The notes beneath the pieces are model-generated. The model saw only the letters and a program-made list of their open reading frames with translations. It ran no database searches and was not told the DNA's origin. Shown here one piece after another: positions 40,992 through 51,698 of a stretch of DNA of 64,000 bases. The stretch lies in contig NAJO01000019.1 of the NCBI GenBank assembly GCA_002077065.1, forward strand, positions 62,001 through 126,000. Direction: 5' to 3'. The stretch is from Cryoendolithus antarcticus (taxonomy: Eukaryota; Ascomycota; Dothideomycetes; Cladosporiales; Cladosporiaceae). Every line of letters starts with the position of its first letter. The stretch's first letter is position 1. Made by a program: the position numbers and the translations under genes.

Positions 40992-41373
40992 TCCTCATGA
41001 GGCAAATGTGAGGATATTAGCGAGACAAGGTGAGGTCGAGTCAACTAGGTGGACATTCGAAGGCAGGAGCGAATGCCAAGCCAATGCTAAACAAACATCA
41101 CGTTATGCAGAGTACATTCCGATGTGACCGGCATTCTCACGAAGTCCAATTGCGATGTATGGGTATATTTAATCGCTACTCCCGCGCTTGCTATAATGCT
41201 TCGCCACGACATCGCCTGGAAGGAGAGTCACTTGCACGCTGCTCCGCCAAGCTCGTACGCTTCAAGGCCGAACGCCGCCGGTCCCCACCTGCGTTCCTGG
41301 CAAATAGGTGTCGAGGTATGACACCTTATCTTGAGCCCCGACTGGGTTGAAGTCCACTCGAGTGGCTCGTCCC
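40992..41373. other. intergenic
   Basis: 382 nt between the RUS start and the argininosuccinate lyase stop, both genes on the minus strand. No gene seen. Confidence 0.45.
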
Positions 41374-42786
41374 TCATCTGCCACCCTCAAGCGCCTTCTT
41401 CACAGCCTCGATTTGCTCCATGACTGCGCTTCTGCTCGTCCCACCCTTTGCACTGCGCATCTCAACACTCTTCTGGTAGTCAAAGACCTCTATGATATCC
41501 TTTTCGAACCGCTTATCAACGCCTTGGAGTTGCTCGAATGAGAGCTTGTCCATCGGCTTCTTCTCCCTCTCCGCAAGCGCAACGCACTGACCGGAGATGT
41601 GGTGCGTCTCGCGGAATGGCACACCTTTTCTGACCAAGTAATCTGCGAGATCAGTGGCAAGCATGTCGGGCGTCAAAGCGGCTAGCATGTTGTCTGGCTG
41701 TATCGCGAGCGTACTCAAAACTCCAGTGGCAATCTGTATGGAGTCACCAACGGTCTTCACGTGGTCGAGAAGTGGTTCAACAGACTCCTGCAGATCCTTA
41801 TTGTACGTTGATGGTATGCCCTTGATACTCATCATCAAGCCAGCCATCTGTCCGAAGGCACGTCCAGCTTTACCTCGTAGCAGCTCCAGCGAGTCGGGAT
41901 TCTTCTTCTGCGGCATCAGGCTGCTGCCCGTGGAGTATGCATCCGCCAGCTTCACGAACGCGAATTCGCCACTAGAGTAGATGATCAGATCCTCAGCCCA
42001 CCGTGAGAGATGCATCATCAGCATGCTACCCCATTGCATCGTCTCGACGACGAAGTCACGGTCTGCTACGCCGGCCATCGAATTCATGATCAGGCCATCG
42101 AAGCCTAGCTCCTTCGCAATGGCATCGCGGTCGACGTTGAACGGGTTACCAGCAAGCGCACCACAGCCTAGTGGGCACTTATTCACACGCGCCTTCACCT
42201 CTCGCAATCGTTGCAAGTCCGACGCGAAGAACGACCCGTACATCAACGACCAGTGACTCCACCGTATTGGCTGCGCACGCTGCAGGTGTGTATAACCAGG
42301 CATCAGCGCATCGATTTCCTTCTCTGCCCTGGCCGCAATGACCTTCAAAAAGTCTACAAGGTAGCCCTCAAGCTCATCGAGCTGGTCCCGTAGCCATAAT
42401 CGCATGTCCGTAGCGACCTGATCATTACGACTTCGGCCTGTATGTAGCTTTCCAGCTATATCCTTCCCAATAACCTCGCCCAGCCGTCGCTCGTTGGCAG
42501 TGTGTATATCCTCGTCAACACCAGCTTGTATCTCGAATTTGTCGGTCTCCCATTCCTTCAGCACCTCCTGCAAACCTCGCTCAATCTCCGAGAACTCCCG
42601 TTGCGTGAGTATGCCAGTCATGACGTTCGCACGTGCGTAAGCAATGCTCCCGCGAATATCTTGGCTGTGGAAAGCGCGATCGAAGTAGATCGACTCATTG
42701 TACTGGGTCATGATGGGATCCTGGTCACCAGTGAATCGACCACCCCAAAGCTTCCCCGCTGACGGCGCATTGGAGGCGGACGCCAT
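41374..42786 (-). CDS. arg4: argininosuccinate lyase
   Basis: Splits argininosuccinate into arginine and fumarate, the last step of arginine synthesis; cytosolic homotetramer. Intronless, 470 aa, normal length. Motifs in order: [14 protein letters not shown]-type start of the fold (seen as [20 protein letters not shown]), [45 protein letters not shown], and the fumarase-superfamily signature [13 protein letters not shown] with its catalytic Ser. Near the C-terminus are [18 protein letters not shown] and RSAKGGTS. It shares a ~345-nt divergent promoter with the GPI-anchored protein. Ornithine carbamoyltransferase lies about 9 kb away on the same strand. Confidence 0.97.
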   Translation of the reverse strand: MASASNAPSAGKLWGGRFTGDQDPIMTQYNESIYFDRAFHSQDIRGSIAYARANVMTGILTQREFSEIERGLQEVLKEWETDKFEIQAGVDEDIHTANERRLGEVIGKDIAGKLHTGRSRNDQVATDMRLWLRDQLDELEGYLVDFLKVIAARAEKEIDALMPGYTHLQRAQPIRWSHWSLMYGSFFASDLQRLREVKARVNKCPLGCGALAGNPFNVDRDAIAKELGFDGLIMNSMAGVADRDFVVETMQWGSMLMMHLSRWAEDLIIYSSGEFAFVKLADAYSTGSSLMPQKKNPDSLELLRGKAGRAFGQMAGLMMSIKGIPSTYNKDLQESVEPLLDHVKTVGDSIQIATGVLSTLAIQPDNMLAALTPDMLATDLADYLVRKGVPFRETHHISGQCVALAEREKKPMDKLSFEQLQGVDKRFEKDIIEVFDYQKSVEMRSAKGGTSRSAVMEQIEAVKKALEGGR

Positions 42787-43131
42787 ATTTCTCGACTCGA
42801 GATCCGCTATGGTGCTGAGGTGTAAAGGGCTTCAGACGACATTTCACGCGGGAGCTCAGGAATATTCTGTTCGTGAACCCGACAGCGCGGTAGCCAGAAG
42901 CTCGCGAAGCTTGGCAGGGCTGGCAAGGGATCTGAGGTGAAACACGCCCAAACACGGCGACGTCCCACTCCTGTCTTGCTCAGCAGCAAAGACTTGTCTT
43001 CGCTCAACACACTCATTCACCTAGTCACTATCGACTCTCTCACTCATTCGAGGTCGGCAATATCACGCTCATTCTTACGCGTCCCTCGAAGATACCCGGC
43101 ATTTTTAGCGATCACAAAGATCATCGCGACC
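42787..43131. promoter_or_regulatory. divergent promoter, argininosuccinate lyase / GPI protein
   Basis: 345 nt between oppositely directed starts. A CT-rich run near the right end (CTCTCTCACTCATTC, about 43031-43048) is typical of fungal core promoters. No TGACTC core was found here, unlike the other two amino-acid genes. Confidence 0.45.
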
Positions 43132-43870
43132 ATGCTCACCCTGAAGACCACTCTGCTCGCGGTTCTCGCCACCGCGACTTCCCTCGTTGCTGCAGCGCCA
43201 CCTGCTTGCCTTCTAGCCGCCGTCAAGTAAGATCTACAAGTATGGGCTGGGTGTAGAAGAAGCTAAAGGAGTACCAGCACCTACCCCGACCCTTCAGATT
43301 TCAAGTCAATCTGCTCTAGCCCAGACACAGTCACGAGCTACATATTGAAAAATTGTGGGGACAATGCACAGACTGCGCTGAGCGCCTTCGAAGGCGTGTG
43401 CAAGAACGCGGGACAGACAGTTTGTAGGCGCATCGTGCAAGGCGCACGAAGTCTGCACAACACTGACATCGGACCTAGTGATCTCAATCTCGTCCTCGTC
43501 CTCAGCCTCGGATTCCTCGACCGCATCATCAAGTGCTTCATCCACTGCATCAGGCGCCTCTGCGACCTCAAGTGCGATGGACAGCGCAAGCTCCGCGTCG
43601 TCCTCGGGTACGGACGTCACCTCAGCTTCCGACAGCAGCATGTCCAGCACGCTGGCGACCAGTGCGTCAGCTGCTGGCGGTACAGCATCGGCGACTGACT
43701 CTTCCACAGCTGCAGGGCCTACGAGTGGCTTTGCCGGCCCAATTGCAACAGGTGCTGCGCCTAGTGCTTCGAGCATAGCGAACTCAGCTACAGGAGGTGC
43801 TGCTAGGCTCGGGATGGATATCGTAGGACTGTTGGCTGTGGGCTTCATGGGCGCTATTGTTGCGATCTGA
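43132..43870 (+). CDS. GPI-anchored, Ser-rich surface protein
   Basis: Probable cell-wall or membrane-anchored protein. Exons 43132-43226, 43278-43423, 43479-43870 give 210 aa. Signal peptide MLTLKTTLLAVLATATSLVA with cleavage near AAA-PPAC. A small cysteine module follows (PPACLLAAVNTYPDPSD, SICSSPDTV, LKNCGDNAQ, FEGVCKNAGQTV) with four cysteines. It resembles a short CFEM-like or related fungal module but has half the eight cysteines of true CFEM. Then comes a ~110-residue Ser/Thr/Ala-rich stalk, likely O-glycosylated. The end is hydrophobic (DIVGLLAVGFMGAIVAI) after small residues (ANSATGG), as for GPI attachment. Splice joins: VN|TYPD and GQTV|LISISSS. Function unknown. Confidence 0.75.
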
Positions 43871-45248
43871 GCCAGGCAGACAGGTCTTTAGATACCACTA
43901 TGGGATGAGTCTTGGATAATGACATTGCGTGAGGGCTGGACCCTCCTTCCACCGCACGGAGCTGGTGGCCTCGCATCTCGCCAAAATCTGCTGCAGCCCC
44001 ATTGCGCTGAGTCTTTCCTTGTCTGTTGTTGTAGTCAGTCGATTTAACAGCGGACGCCGCACCTTGCGCATGCAATCGTGGTCACTAGAAAGAAAGATGT
44101 TGAGCACGTGGTGCATGTTCAAGTCCTGAACAATCAGCACAATCTCTCTCGCCTCGCGCACAAGTGCATCGTGAGCATATCGAACCAATTGATCCCAGCA
44201 TTCGAGATGAGAGGCTGACAGTGGGAGCTTATATGTTACATCAACGTGGTGTAGCAAAACACGAGGCGCTCCACTTTTCGTTCGTCGGCGGTACCTGCGC
44301 TAGCCAGCCTTCTCCGCCCTCGCCAATAATAAACCTTTGCCCCTCTCCGCGGGCACTGTCGAACAGCAACGCGTTAGCTCGCATGCCCCTTTCGATGGTT
44401 CGCGCGGTGCCGAGACATCCGCTTCTTTCACGGTCGAGCGACGCGTGGATTTCACGTAAATACAAGGCCGGCGAAACGGTTGGTGTCTGTTGCACGTCGC
44501 AGAGCCGCGCGCAAAGGAACAGCTCGGGTGGCTGCCGATCTTGGTCTGACCGTTCGCGTGTCGGCCGCCGGCACGAGCAGAGATTAAAAGGACCAGGGGT
44601 AATGGCGTAAATAGCCGTGGGAAGAAGTAGAGTTTCTCGAGGGGCGCTTTTGTTTGGTCGTGGCTTTCGACGAATGTGAGCGGATTGGTGAGGATTTTCG
44701 CTGTAGCTGACAGTGCCAGCAGGACGATTGGTCTATCACGACGTACCGACGATGACCTCGCTGATGGGACATTGTTCTGACTACGCGTCAATGGCCACCA
44801 GAGATCTTCGCGACGTTCCCCAGTACAAACTGGCGAGACGTCACAAGACGCGACGAACACGAGGCACTCGTCTGGCACCATCCAAATCGGCAGCGCCAGG
44901 GCCCGGTTTTGGCTGAAGGTCGTACTTCGCAGAGTAGTCCGCCTGTGCTTCACGAGTGCGACGGAGATCTCACGCTACCCCGTTCTGACTGCGACCCTAA
45001 CGCAGGCTAACGGTTGCTTGTGCGGGCCTAGTTGCCTAGCCTAGCGAAGTGTCTCTCTTGCGCAAACGGGCAGGTCACCTCTCCTTCTGCAGGGCAACTG
45101 CTCTTACTATCCTTCCCCTGTTCTCTACTATATTTCCTAGTCAATCAATATTATCACTACGTCCTAACGCTGGACACTTGCATTTTCGCCTTCACAGGCA
45201 TACACTCGCTCACAGCTTGCTTAACAACTTTCCTTTGCAGTCGCTAAG
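43871..45248. other. 1.4-kb intergenic
   Basis: Upstream of the tyrosinase. A minus-strand frame at 43898-44257 (SASHLECWDQLVRYAHDALV, REIVLIVQDLNMHHVLNIFL) is mildly protein-like but has no supporting motif. A 217-codon minus frame at 44300-44953 is Arg/Ser-rich and looks random. Confidence 0.4.
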
Positions 45249-47207
45249 ATGAAGTTCACATCGGTCCTCCTGGGCTTCTCAGTCGCTACACAGTCCGTCA
45301 TCGCAGATCCTTACCATGCAGAACATGCCGAGGAATCGAAAGAATCCATCCTCGAGTCGAGGCAGTCTGGCTTTACCGTTGTCTCTGGTGCCCCTGGAAG
45401 CGCGGTCTACCCTCGTCTGGAGGTCAGGCAGATGTTATTCACCAAGCCCAATCAGTGGATCCTGTTCATGCTGGGCATGCAGAGATTTCACGCAACCAAT
45501 CAGGCTGACAAGATGTCGTACTATCAAATTGCTGGCATTCACGGCGTGCCTCGACAAAACTGGGACAATGTCGGCCAGTGCAGCTCGTGTGGTGGGACGG
45601 ACGGCTACTGCACACACGACTCTGTGCTCTTTCCATCCTGGCATCGCGCCTACCTCGCTCTCTTTGAACAGTCGTTCCTCAACGTTGTCAGTCAAGTCGT
45701 GGCACAGTATCCTCAGAGCAAGCAGGCCGAGATGCAAGGTGCTTTCTCCACGATGAGGTTTCCGTACTGGGATTGGGCAGCACAACCAAAGCCTGGCTAC
45801 CCCAATCTGCCGCAAATTGTCAGCAATAAGTATGTCACGGTCAATGATGTGAATGGCAACTCCATCACGATCATCAACCCGCTGTTCCGTCATGACTTTA
45901 CCGATACCAGTCAGCTAGTCTACAGCCCTTTCGTCAACTGGGCGGTGACATTACGCTATCCGAACTCCAATGCCAACACCGCATCTAGCACGCAGCAGTC
46001 GTCGATCGATGCGTTCAACAACATCCGCGCATCTCTGCAAGACCAGGTCTACCAGTTGTTCTCGACCTGCACGGACTACCTGCACTTCAGTAACGACGAT
46101 GCTGGTTCAAGCTCCACTTCGTGCTCGAACTCCCTCGAGGCCATTCACAACACCATTCACACTACAGCAGGTGGACCTGGATCGTCGACAGTTTCGGCTG
46201 GACACATGACTTACCTTGCGACTGCTGCTTTCGATCCGCTTTTCTGGCTCCACCATACCAACGTCGATCGTCTATTTGCAATGTGGCAGGCCATCAACAT
46301 CTTCGCTTACGGTGCTAATCAAGTCGCTCCTCACTCGACGTGGACGATCCCAGCTGGCCAGTTGCAGACTGCGGACTCGCCTCTGACGCCCTTCCACAAG
46401 GACACTTCGGGTAACTTCTGGACGACGAACGATGTCCGGGACATGAAAGTCTTCAAGTACACTTATCCGGAGTTCGCGAACAGCGATGGCAGTATCAATG
46501 CGATCAAGAGCTACGTGAACAAGCTGTACGGTCCTGGCGCGACTGCCACTGCAGGCTCCTCCAAGCGCACTGCCGCGCCCGAGGCTGCCCCCTACGCTGC
46601 GGGCAATACTACGGCTACGGCTGGCACTGCCTACCCGACAGCGACAGGCACACTCGTCCAGCCCGATAATGCCACCCCTCTCCGCGCCAACAACGGCAGT
46701 CTGTATCAATACGTGGCGAACATCCGGACCCCACGCTACGCTCTGAATGGCTCCTACAGCGTCTTCGTCTTCAATCGTGCACCAACAAGCGAAGATCCCA
46801 CGACCTGGTCACTCGATGCAAATCTCATCGGCCCATACGGCATCCTCGCTCAGCCAGGCATGACTGAGAAGAACATCACGACCGCTGGCTCCATCCCCTT
46901 GACCCGCGCGCTCACCTACGAAGTCACCCGCGGCGGACTCACAGATCTCAGTGAGAAGACAGTGGTGCCATACCTAACAGCCAACCTCAAGTGGCGTGTT
47001 GCTGGCCCTGCTGGCGAGAACTACGACCCCACAACCATTCCCGGGTTCAACATCAGTGTATTTGCCTCTTCGGCACCTTCACCATCGAGCCCAGATGTGC
47101 TACCCAAGTGGTCGAAATTCATCTACTTGGCGGATGCGACGAAAGGTAATCAAGCCCCTCCCTCGAAGTTGCGCAAGTTAGGACGGTATCTGCATGTGAT
47201 TGCATGA
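45249..47207 (+). CDS. secreted tyrosinase (type-3 copper oxidase)
   Basis: Oxidises phenols to quinones, feeding melanin or browning reactions. Intronless, 652 aa. Signal peptide MKFTSVLLGFSVATQSVIA, then a short pro-region. The CuA site has His98 (IAGIHGVP), His123 and His132 (CTHDSVLFPSWHRAYLALFE). The CuB site has His300, His304 (AIHNTIH) and the His335/336 pair (FDPLFWLHHTNVDRLFAMWQ). The catalytic core ends near residue 400 (VFKYTYPEF). A ~230-residue C-terminal extension with an Ala/Thr-rich linker (SSKRTAAPEAAPYAAGN; KR is a possible processing site) and a further beta-rich region resembles the lid domain that keeps fungal tyrosinases latent. No melanin-synthesis neighbours are present. 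The ATG at 45249 directly precedes the signal peptide. Confidence 0.93.
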   Translation: MKFTSVLLGFSVATQSVIADPYHAEHAEESKESILESRQSGFTVVSGAPGSAVYPRLEVRQMLFTKPNQWILFMLGMQRFHATNQADKMSYYQIAGIHGVPRQNWDNVGQCSSCGGTDGYCTHDSVLFPSWHRAYLALFEQSFLNVVSQVVAQYPQSKQAEMQGAFSTMRFPYWDWAAQPKPGYPNLPQIVSNKYVTVNDVNGNSITIINPLFRHDFTDTSQLVYSPFVNWAVTLRYPNSNANTASSTQQSSIDAFNNIRASLQDQVYQLFSTCTDYLHFSNDDAGSSSTSCSNSLEAIHNTIHTTAGGPGSSTVSAGHMTYLATAAFDPLFWLHHTNVDRLFAMWQAINIFAYGANQVAPHSTWTIPAGQLQTADSPLTPFHKDTSGNFWTTNDVRDMKVFKYTYPEFANSDGSINAIKSYVNKLYGPGATATAGSSKRTAAPEAAPYAAGNTTATAGTAYPTATGTLVQPDNATPLRANNGSLYQYVANIRTPRYALNGSYSVFVFNRAPTSEDPTTWSLDANLIGPYGILAQPGMTEKNITTAGSIPLTRALTYEVTRGGLTDLSEKTVVPYLTANLKWRVAGPAGENYDPTTIPGFNISVFASSAPSPSSPDVLPKWSKFIYLADATKGNQAPPSKLRKLGRYLHVIA

Positions 47208-48214
47208 GTGTGAGATTTGTAGATGAAGCATGCCAAGAGCGTTGCAGAATGTATGGGATGGCGTTTGGGGTTGGTGGGCGTTTCAGATGGAGTGCTGAGC
47301 ACACTGAGGCTGCTTCACGTAACGATCACCGCTTCATTGGATCATGACTCTGACACTCGTTTTGCTATTACAGGATCTACCTCATGTGCTTCATCGTACT
47401 AGACCTCGAGTCAGACGACACTGCATACGGCCGGCGTTACACTCCCGTTACGATACATTCGCGACAGCCGCTAGTCTCATGACCCGATTGGCGTATCGAC
47501 AGGAATACACTCTACTAATCAACACACCACGGCATGTCTTGCCACTCGGAATTAAGCTTTGAAGATCTGGAGCTGTCACTTGTGCCATGTGGCCTGCAGC
47601 TAAAGCTTTGCTTGTACATATACATGACCAGATGCGGAAGGTACAGTAGCTGCATATGCCACGCTATTGGCATGCATGGTTGCTCGTGACACGGGTTTGG
47701 GGTTGCAGTGGACTGGGGTTAGCCGAACAGCACTACTGGAGCCGGTCTCCAGGTTCTGGAAAAGTGAGAAGATCTCCAGAGTGTGATAATGTCTACCAGC
47801 GCTACCCTGCTGAAGTGACACCAGGCTCAAGCTTCGGTGGCGGAGAGATCGGGCAGTCTGCAGCCAGTGATCTATTCCAAAGTAATAAGATTCGTGTACA
47901 TAGCAGAAAAGTCTTGATACGACCTCATGCCTCGAATACTGTACTGCCCTTCGACTCCAAAGTCGTCCGGGCAGCTTGGAGCATGAAGTCGTGGTCAGGA
48001 ACGCGCCTATCCCCCGGCTTGTTCAACCCTTGCATCGAGCACATCGTATACTTCGTGAGATGCTGATGACAACTGGTGTTTTGGCCTCGTCTCTCGGCCG
48101 CAAGTGCACTATTCATGTAAGTTACATTTATTGACTCAGCTGAAATCCCTGTGCCCGAAGACAGCTTATTACGCGGATGGCCGACATGACACTTCAACCA
48201 TCGACACCTACAAA
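47208..48214. other. 1-kb intergenic
   Basis: 3' flank of tyrosinase and promoter of the SET gene. A 136-codon plus frame at 47656-48066 has no family look. Nothing else seen. Confidence 0.4.
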
Positions 48215-49112
48215 ATGTCATCAGAAACCCCTGCCAATGGCGCAGACTCGGCGACTCGGACCTCTGGGACTAAGGCAGCCCAGTTGAAGGCACTACCGAC
48301 TCATGCGATATCGCTCGAGCGCTGTCCGCACCTCTATCTACTTCCGAACACACCCAAAGGTATGCTCAAATTGTCTCCGCTTCGACTCAGGCGAGGCCCT
48401 GAGATACTGGACGCCATAGCGCGTGGCTAGCTACCTTTGTCTTACAGCTGGCGAGCGAATTGATCTTTCGACTCGCCTCTATCGTGAGTCTACTCGAGGA
48501 CAATGAACGCAGCAAAAGGCTTCCTCGTACCTGCCATCTCGAGATCGTGAAGGTACCGACGTGGCTGAGCCGACGAGACCGTATCGCACCTTGTCACGCC
48601 AGTCTATGAGACAGCGGTGCTCACAGCGAATCGGCAATATCAACCTGACATTTTCTGCAGGCCGTGGTGTTTTCGCCTCCCGGGCTCTCAAGCGCGGCAC
48701 ACATCTCGAAACCTCCCCGGTGCTGATGTTGCCTCCTTCTGAGGTAACGAGTCATACATCTAAGACTGTACTCAATCATTACACGTACAACTGGCCACTG
48801 CTATCATCTTCGCCTCCACACAGTTCTGCCCAGACAGAGTCGTCCTTCGTCGCCAAGACGCAAGTCACGCAGGCGATCGTATTAGGACTTGGATCTTTGT
48901 TCAATCACAGCTCTGACCCGAACGTGGTCTGGACGCGGGATCTAGAAAAACAATGTGTTTCGTACAGCACGCTCAAGAACATTGCAGAGGGACAGGAACT
49001 CTGCATCTCCTACGGCGGGCCGGGACGACTGACTTTCGTAGACGTTGACTATGATCCACGGGGAGCGGAGGCCGAGAGCTGGGAAGATGGTCTTGGGAAG
49101 ATAGGGCTGTGA
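48215..49112 (+). CDS. SET-domain lysine methyltransferase (Set7-like)
   Basis: Probable protein lysine methyltransferase. Exon 1, 48215-48359 (MSSETPANGADSATRTSGTK ... ERCPHLYLLPNTPKG), and exon 2, 48661-49112, give 198 aa. The join AAAG|GCCGT makes NTPKGRGVFASRALKRG, the first SET motif. Next come ETSPVLMLPPSE, LNHYTYNW, the AdoMet-site LGLGSLFNHSSDPNVVWTRD, and the last SET motif EGQELCISYGGPGR. There is no post-SET cysteine cluster, and the protein is compact like fission-yeast Set7. The intron is 300 nt, long for this window; an additional exon inside it cannot be excluded. An in-frame start within it at 48561 would lack the conserved LPNTPK lead. Confidence 0.8.
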
Positions 49113-50217
49113 ACAGCTCGAAAAGCGCAGGTGTACCTGACGGGAGTGTCGTAGACATGCACTGTGAACGTTCGCCAGAAAGCCACAGCTAATGATCGGG
49201 ACGCGCCCACGTGTCTCGCGTGGCCCTCGCGTCTTGTCAACACTTCCAATTCGATGCTGGTCATTCATACACACACTTAACGGCATTGAACGGACGGCAT
49301 CAAATTATCGCAGGGCTCACTTCGGTTTGACAGCAGGCATGTTGCCACCGAGCGATGCCGCTCTCGGAACAGCACGGTGAGCTTGACCGAAACGTTAGCC
49401 AATTCCGCGTTTAGATCAATATCAATGCACTGGCTGCGGAATGATTCCATCTCGGCTTTGCGAGTGGCCATACGCACTACACTTGAGTAGTGGACATTGC
49501 TGGAATGCTTGGGACATAGCACATAACAGCGTACGCGAACGACACGTGAGCTCGACATCAATGCTTATAGCATGGACATCAATCTGTGCGCTCATTACCG
49601 GTATCACCACGCAATGTCCCCTCAATGTGGTCGAATCCGACCTTCGTGGAGACACCCATACTCCAGGTGAGCCGCAATTTGATCGTCTATACCGTCGCCA
49701 CTAGACTTGACTGCGGTCGTGAAAGTTGGAACTTCCGAGGTTAACACATGCGTTGCTGGGCTTCGGACTGAGCATGTCGACCTCCTTCTCGTGTCTTAGT
49801 CTGCGCAAGCCACATGGAGGCTCATTGCAGTCATGGAGCTCAATCCGGGATAGGCGCTCAGCTGGGAGTCAACTTCTCGTCTTCGAAAACGGCATCTTTG
49901 GACGGGATCGACTGCGTGCGCACGTATGTTTACTCAGTCTCTAGGATCTACCCCGTCGAAGATGTAATCGTCGAACCGGTGAGCCCCGTTTTTCTTTCGT
50001 ATAGTCGTCAAGGCTCTGTTCGTCGGTATTCACACCATCGCGGTCGAATCGGACTCGTGACACTCTCCGCGCTTGACGGTCTCGCCTTCAGCGTGGTCAT
50101 ATAACTGGTAGGGATGTAGATCCTATATGTATATGAGTGAGAGCCTTGCTAGAACTCGCCGCGCTTTCCATTACTACTCTATCGATCACTACATCTCAAG
50201 TCCCTGTTCCAGCAGTC
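49113..50217. other. 1.1-kb intergenic
   Basis: No gene supported. Short frames on both strands overlap one another. The right part is the promoter of the secreted protein. Confidence 0.4.
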
Positions 50218-50737
50218 ATGCATCTTCTACTGGCAGCAGCGGTACTCGCCACCTCTGTGTTCGCCGTACCGGGATCAGTGTGCTCCAAGGCTCCATTCAA
50301 GGCACTGCTGCTACCACTATCGAAGAATCCCTACGCTCAGGTGTTCTGCACGTCGCGGTTAACGTTGCCGGCCATTACGTCCACCATCGCGACTACGACC
50401 CTGACGGCCACAGCGACCGCATCTAGCACAATTACCATGTATGTCGTGGTCAATGCCTTCAAACCTAATGCAGAGATGCTGCTGACAAAATCGATCATCC
50501 AGTTTTACGACCTTGACGCCCACAGTTGTGGTTTCAAGTTTCGGGCCCGATCTCGCGACCAGCACCGTGGTCGCGACTTCCACACAGACGATCACGGCGA
50601 CCTTTACCACGACGCAGACGACCACGTCAACATCGACGCAGGCTATGACTACTACCATTGTGACCGATGGTGAAGGGAACGTCTACAGACGAGGCGCAGA
50701 CCCGACTGCGTTTCACGCCGTTGAAGGTAAGGCATGA
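50218..50737 (+). CDS. small secreted Thr-rich protein
   Basis: Exons 50218-50438 and 50503-50737 give 151 aa. Signal peptide MHLLLAAAVLATSVFAVPGS, then CSKAPFKALLLPLSKNPYAQ and VFCTSRLTLPA. The two cysteines are in a layout often seen in fungal extracellular proteins. A long Thr/Ser-rich region follows (TTTLTATATAS, TQTITATFTTTQTTTSTSTQ), likely O-glycosylated. The join SSTIT|IFTTLTPTVVV is in phase (donor GTATGT, acceptor ATCCAG). The tail is VYRRGADPTAF, without a GPI signal. No catalytic domain. Could be a wall-associated or effector-like protein; function unknown. Confidence 0.6.
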
Positions 50738-51698
50738 ACATGTCTTGCCCCTTCCGGAATAAATCTGATCTTGCGCAAAACGAGCTGCTGCCGCCCTTCC
50801 CACCGCACATGGCTTCGCGAAGAATGCTCACAGACGGCTTCTCCACGTGTCTATATGTGGCGACGCTCGACGCGGGGGTTACGGCTTTTACGCTCTGCGC
50901 TCTCGAAGTTCTGGCCGTCGGAGCATTGAGAGACGACGAAAGAATGGGCTGTGTGGAAGTTATGGTCGCAGAATACACCCGTAGTAGGTTTCGTACGGTC
51001 CTCTCTCCCAAAGGTATTGAAAGCAGTCCATGCTACTGTACTGTCAGATCTGTATTTGATCTGCAAGCGCTGCACTCCCCTCTCATTGAACTCGCATTCC
51101 AACCCCCCTCTGCTGCGTCAAGTGTCTCAAGAGCCTTGTGCTACTCGGGTGGTGACCGGGATTGCCGTATCACGTCTGCCACTCCGATGAGAGCATGTAC
51201 CTAGGAGGCATGCCCTTTCGACACTGCTGTATTAGAGCGCCTGGTGTCCGGGTGCAAAGGCTCAGTCCTCCACGCGGCAGCTCTGCTCATTGAGATACTC
51301 GCATGTTTGGCACAGCCAAGGTGTTTCCTCCACCATAGCGCGATCGACAGGACTTCCAGGCCTCCTACAGGCTGATGCGATCGCGGGCGCTTGTCTCTTG
51401 ACGCTTCACAGCAAAAGCGGACCGCTCAGAGACTCGCTGTGATGGCAAACGCTGGTATATGCAGCGTCACGATAGTGTAGCAGTGTATGTGCTATTGGTG
51501 AGAATGTTGTTCTCATTCGTAACTGTCAATAGTAGCGTCCCGTTGTGGTAGAGTAGTAGCTTATCTCTGAACCGACCGCCTTTCTCTTTCGAGAAGCGCG
51601 CTTCTTCTGTCATCCGCATTCGTAGCAATACATAGCCAGCCAACCCCAAACCCACAGCCACCAGGAACGCCCTCGGCGTAATCCACCATATCATACAT
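50738..51698. other. intergenic between converging genes
   Basis: About 960 nt. A 75-codon minus frame at 51467-51694 starts 5 nt beyond the stop of the 551-residue gene and has one hydrophobic segment (AFLVAVGLGLAGYVLL). It could be a tiny membrane protein but more likely is 3' flank. Nothing else seen. Confidence 0.4.

Noticed and set aside
44300..44953. 217-codon minus frame upstream of tyrosinase
   Set aside because: Arg/Ser/Pro-rich composition without motif or splice support; looks random.
51467..51694. 75-codon membrane-like minus ORF after the 551-residue gene
   Set aside because: Single hydrophobic stretch only, placed in the expected 3' untranslated region; no independent promoter space.
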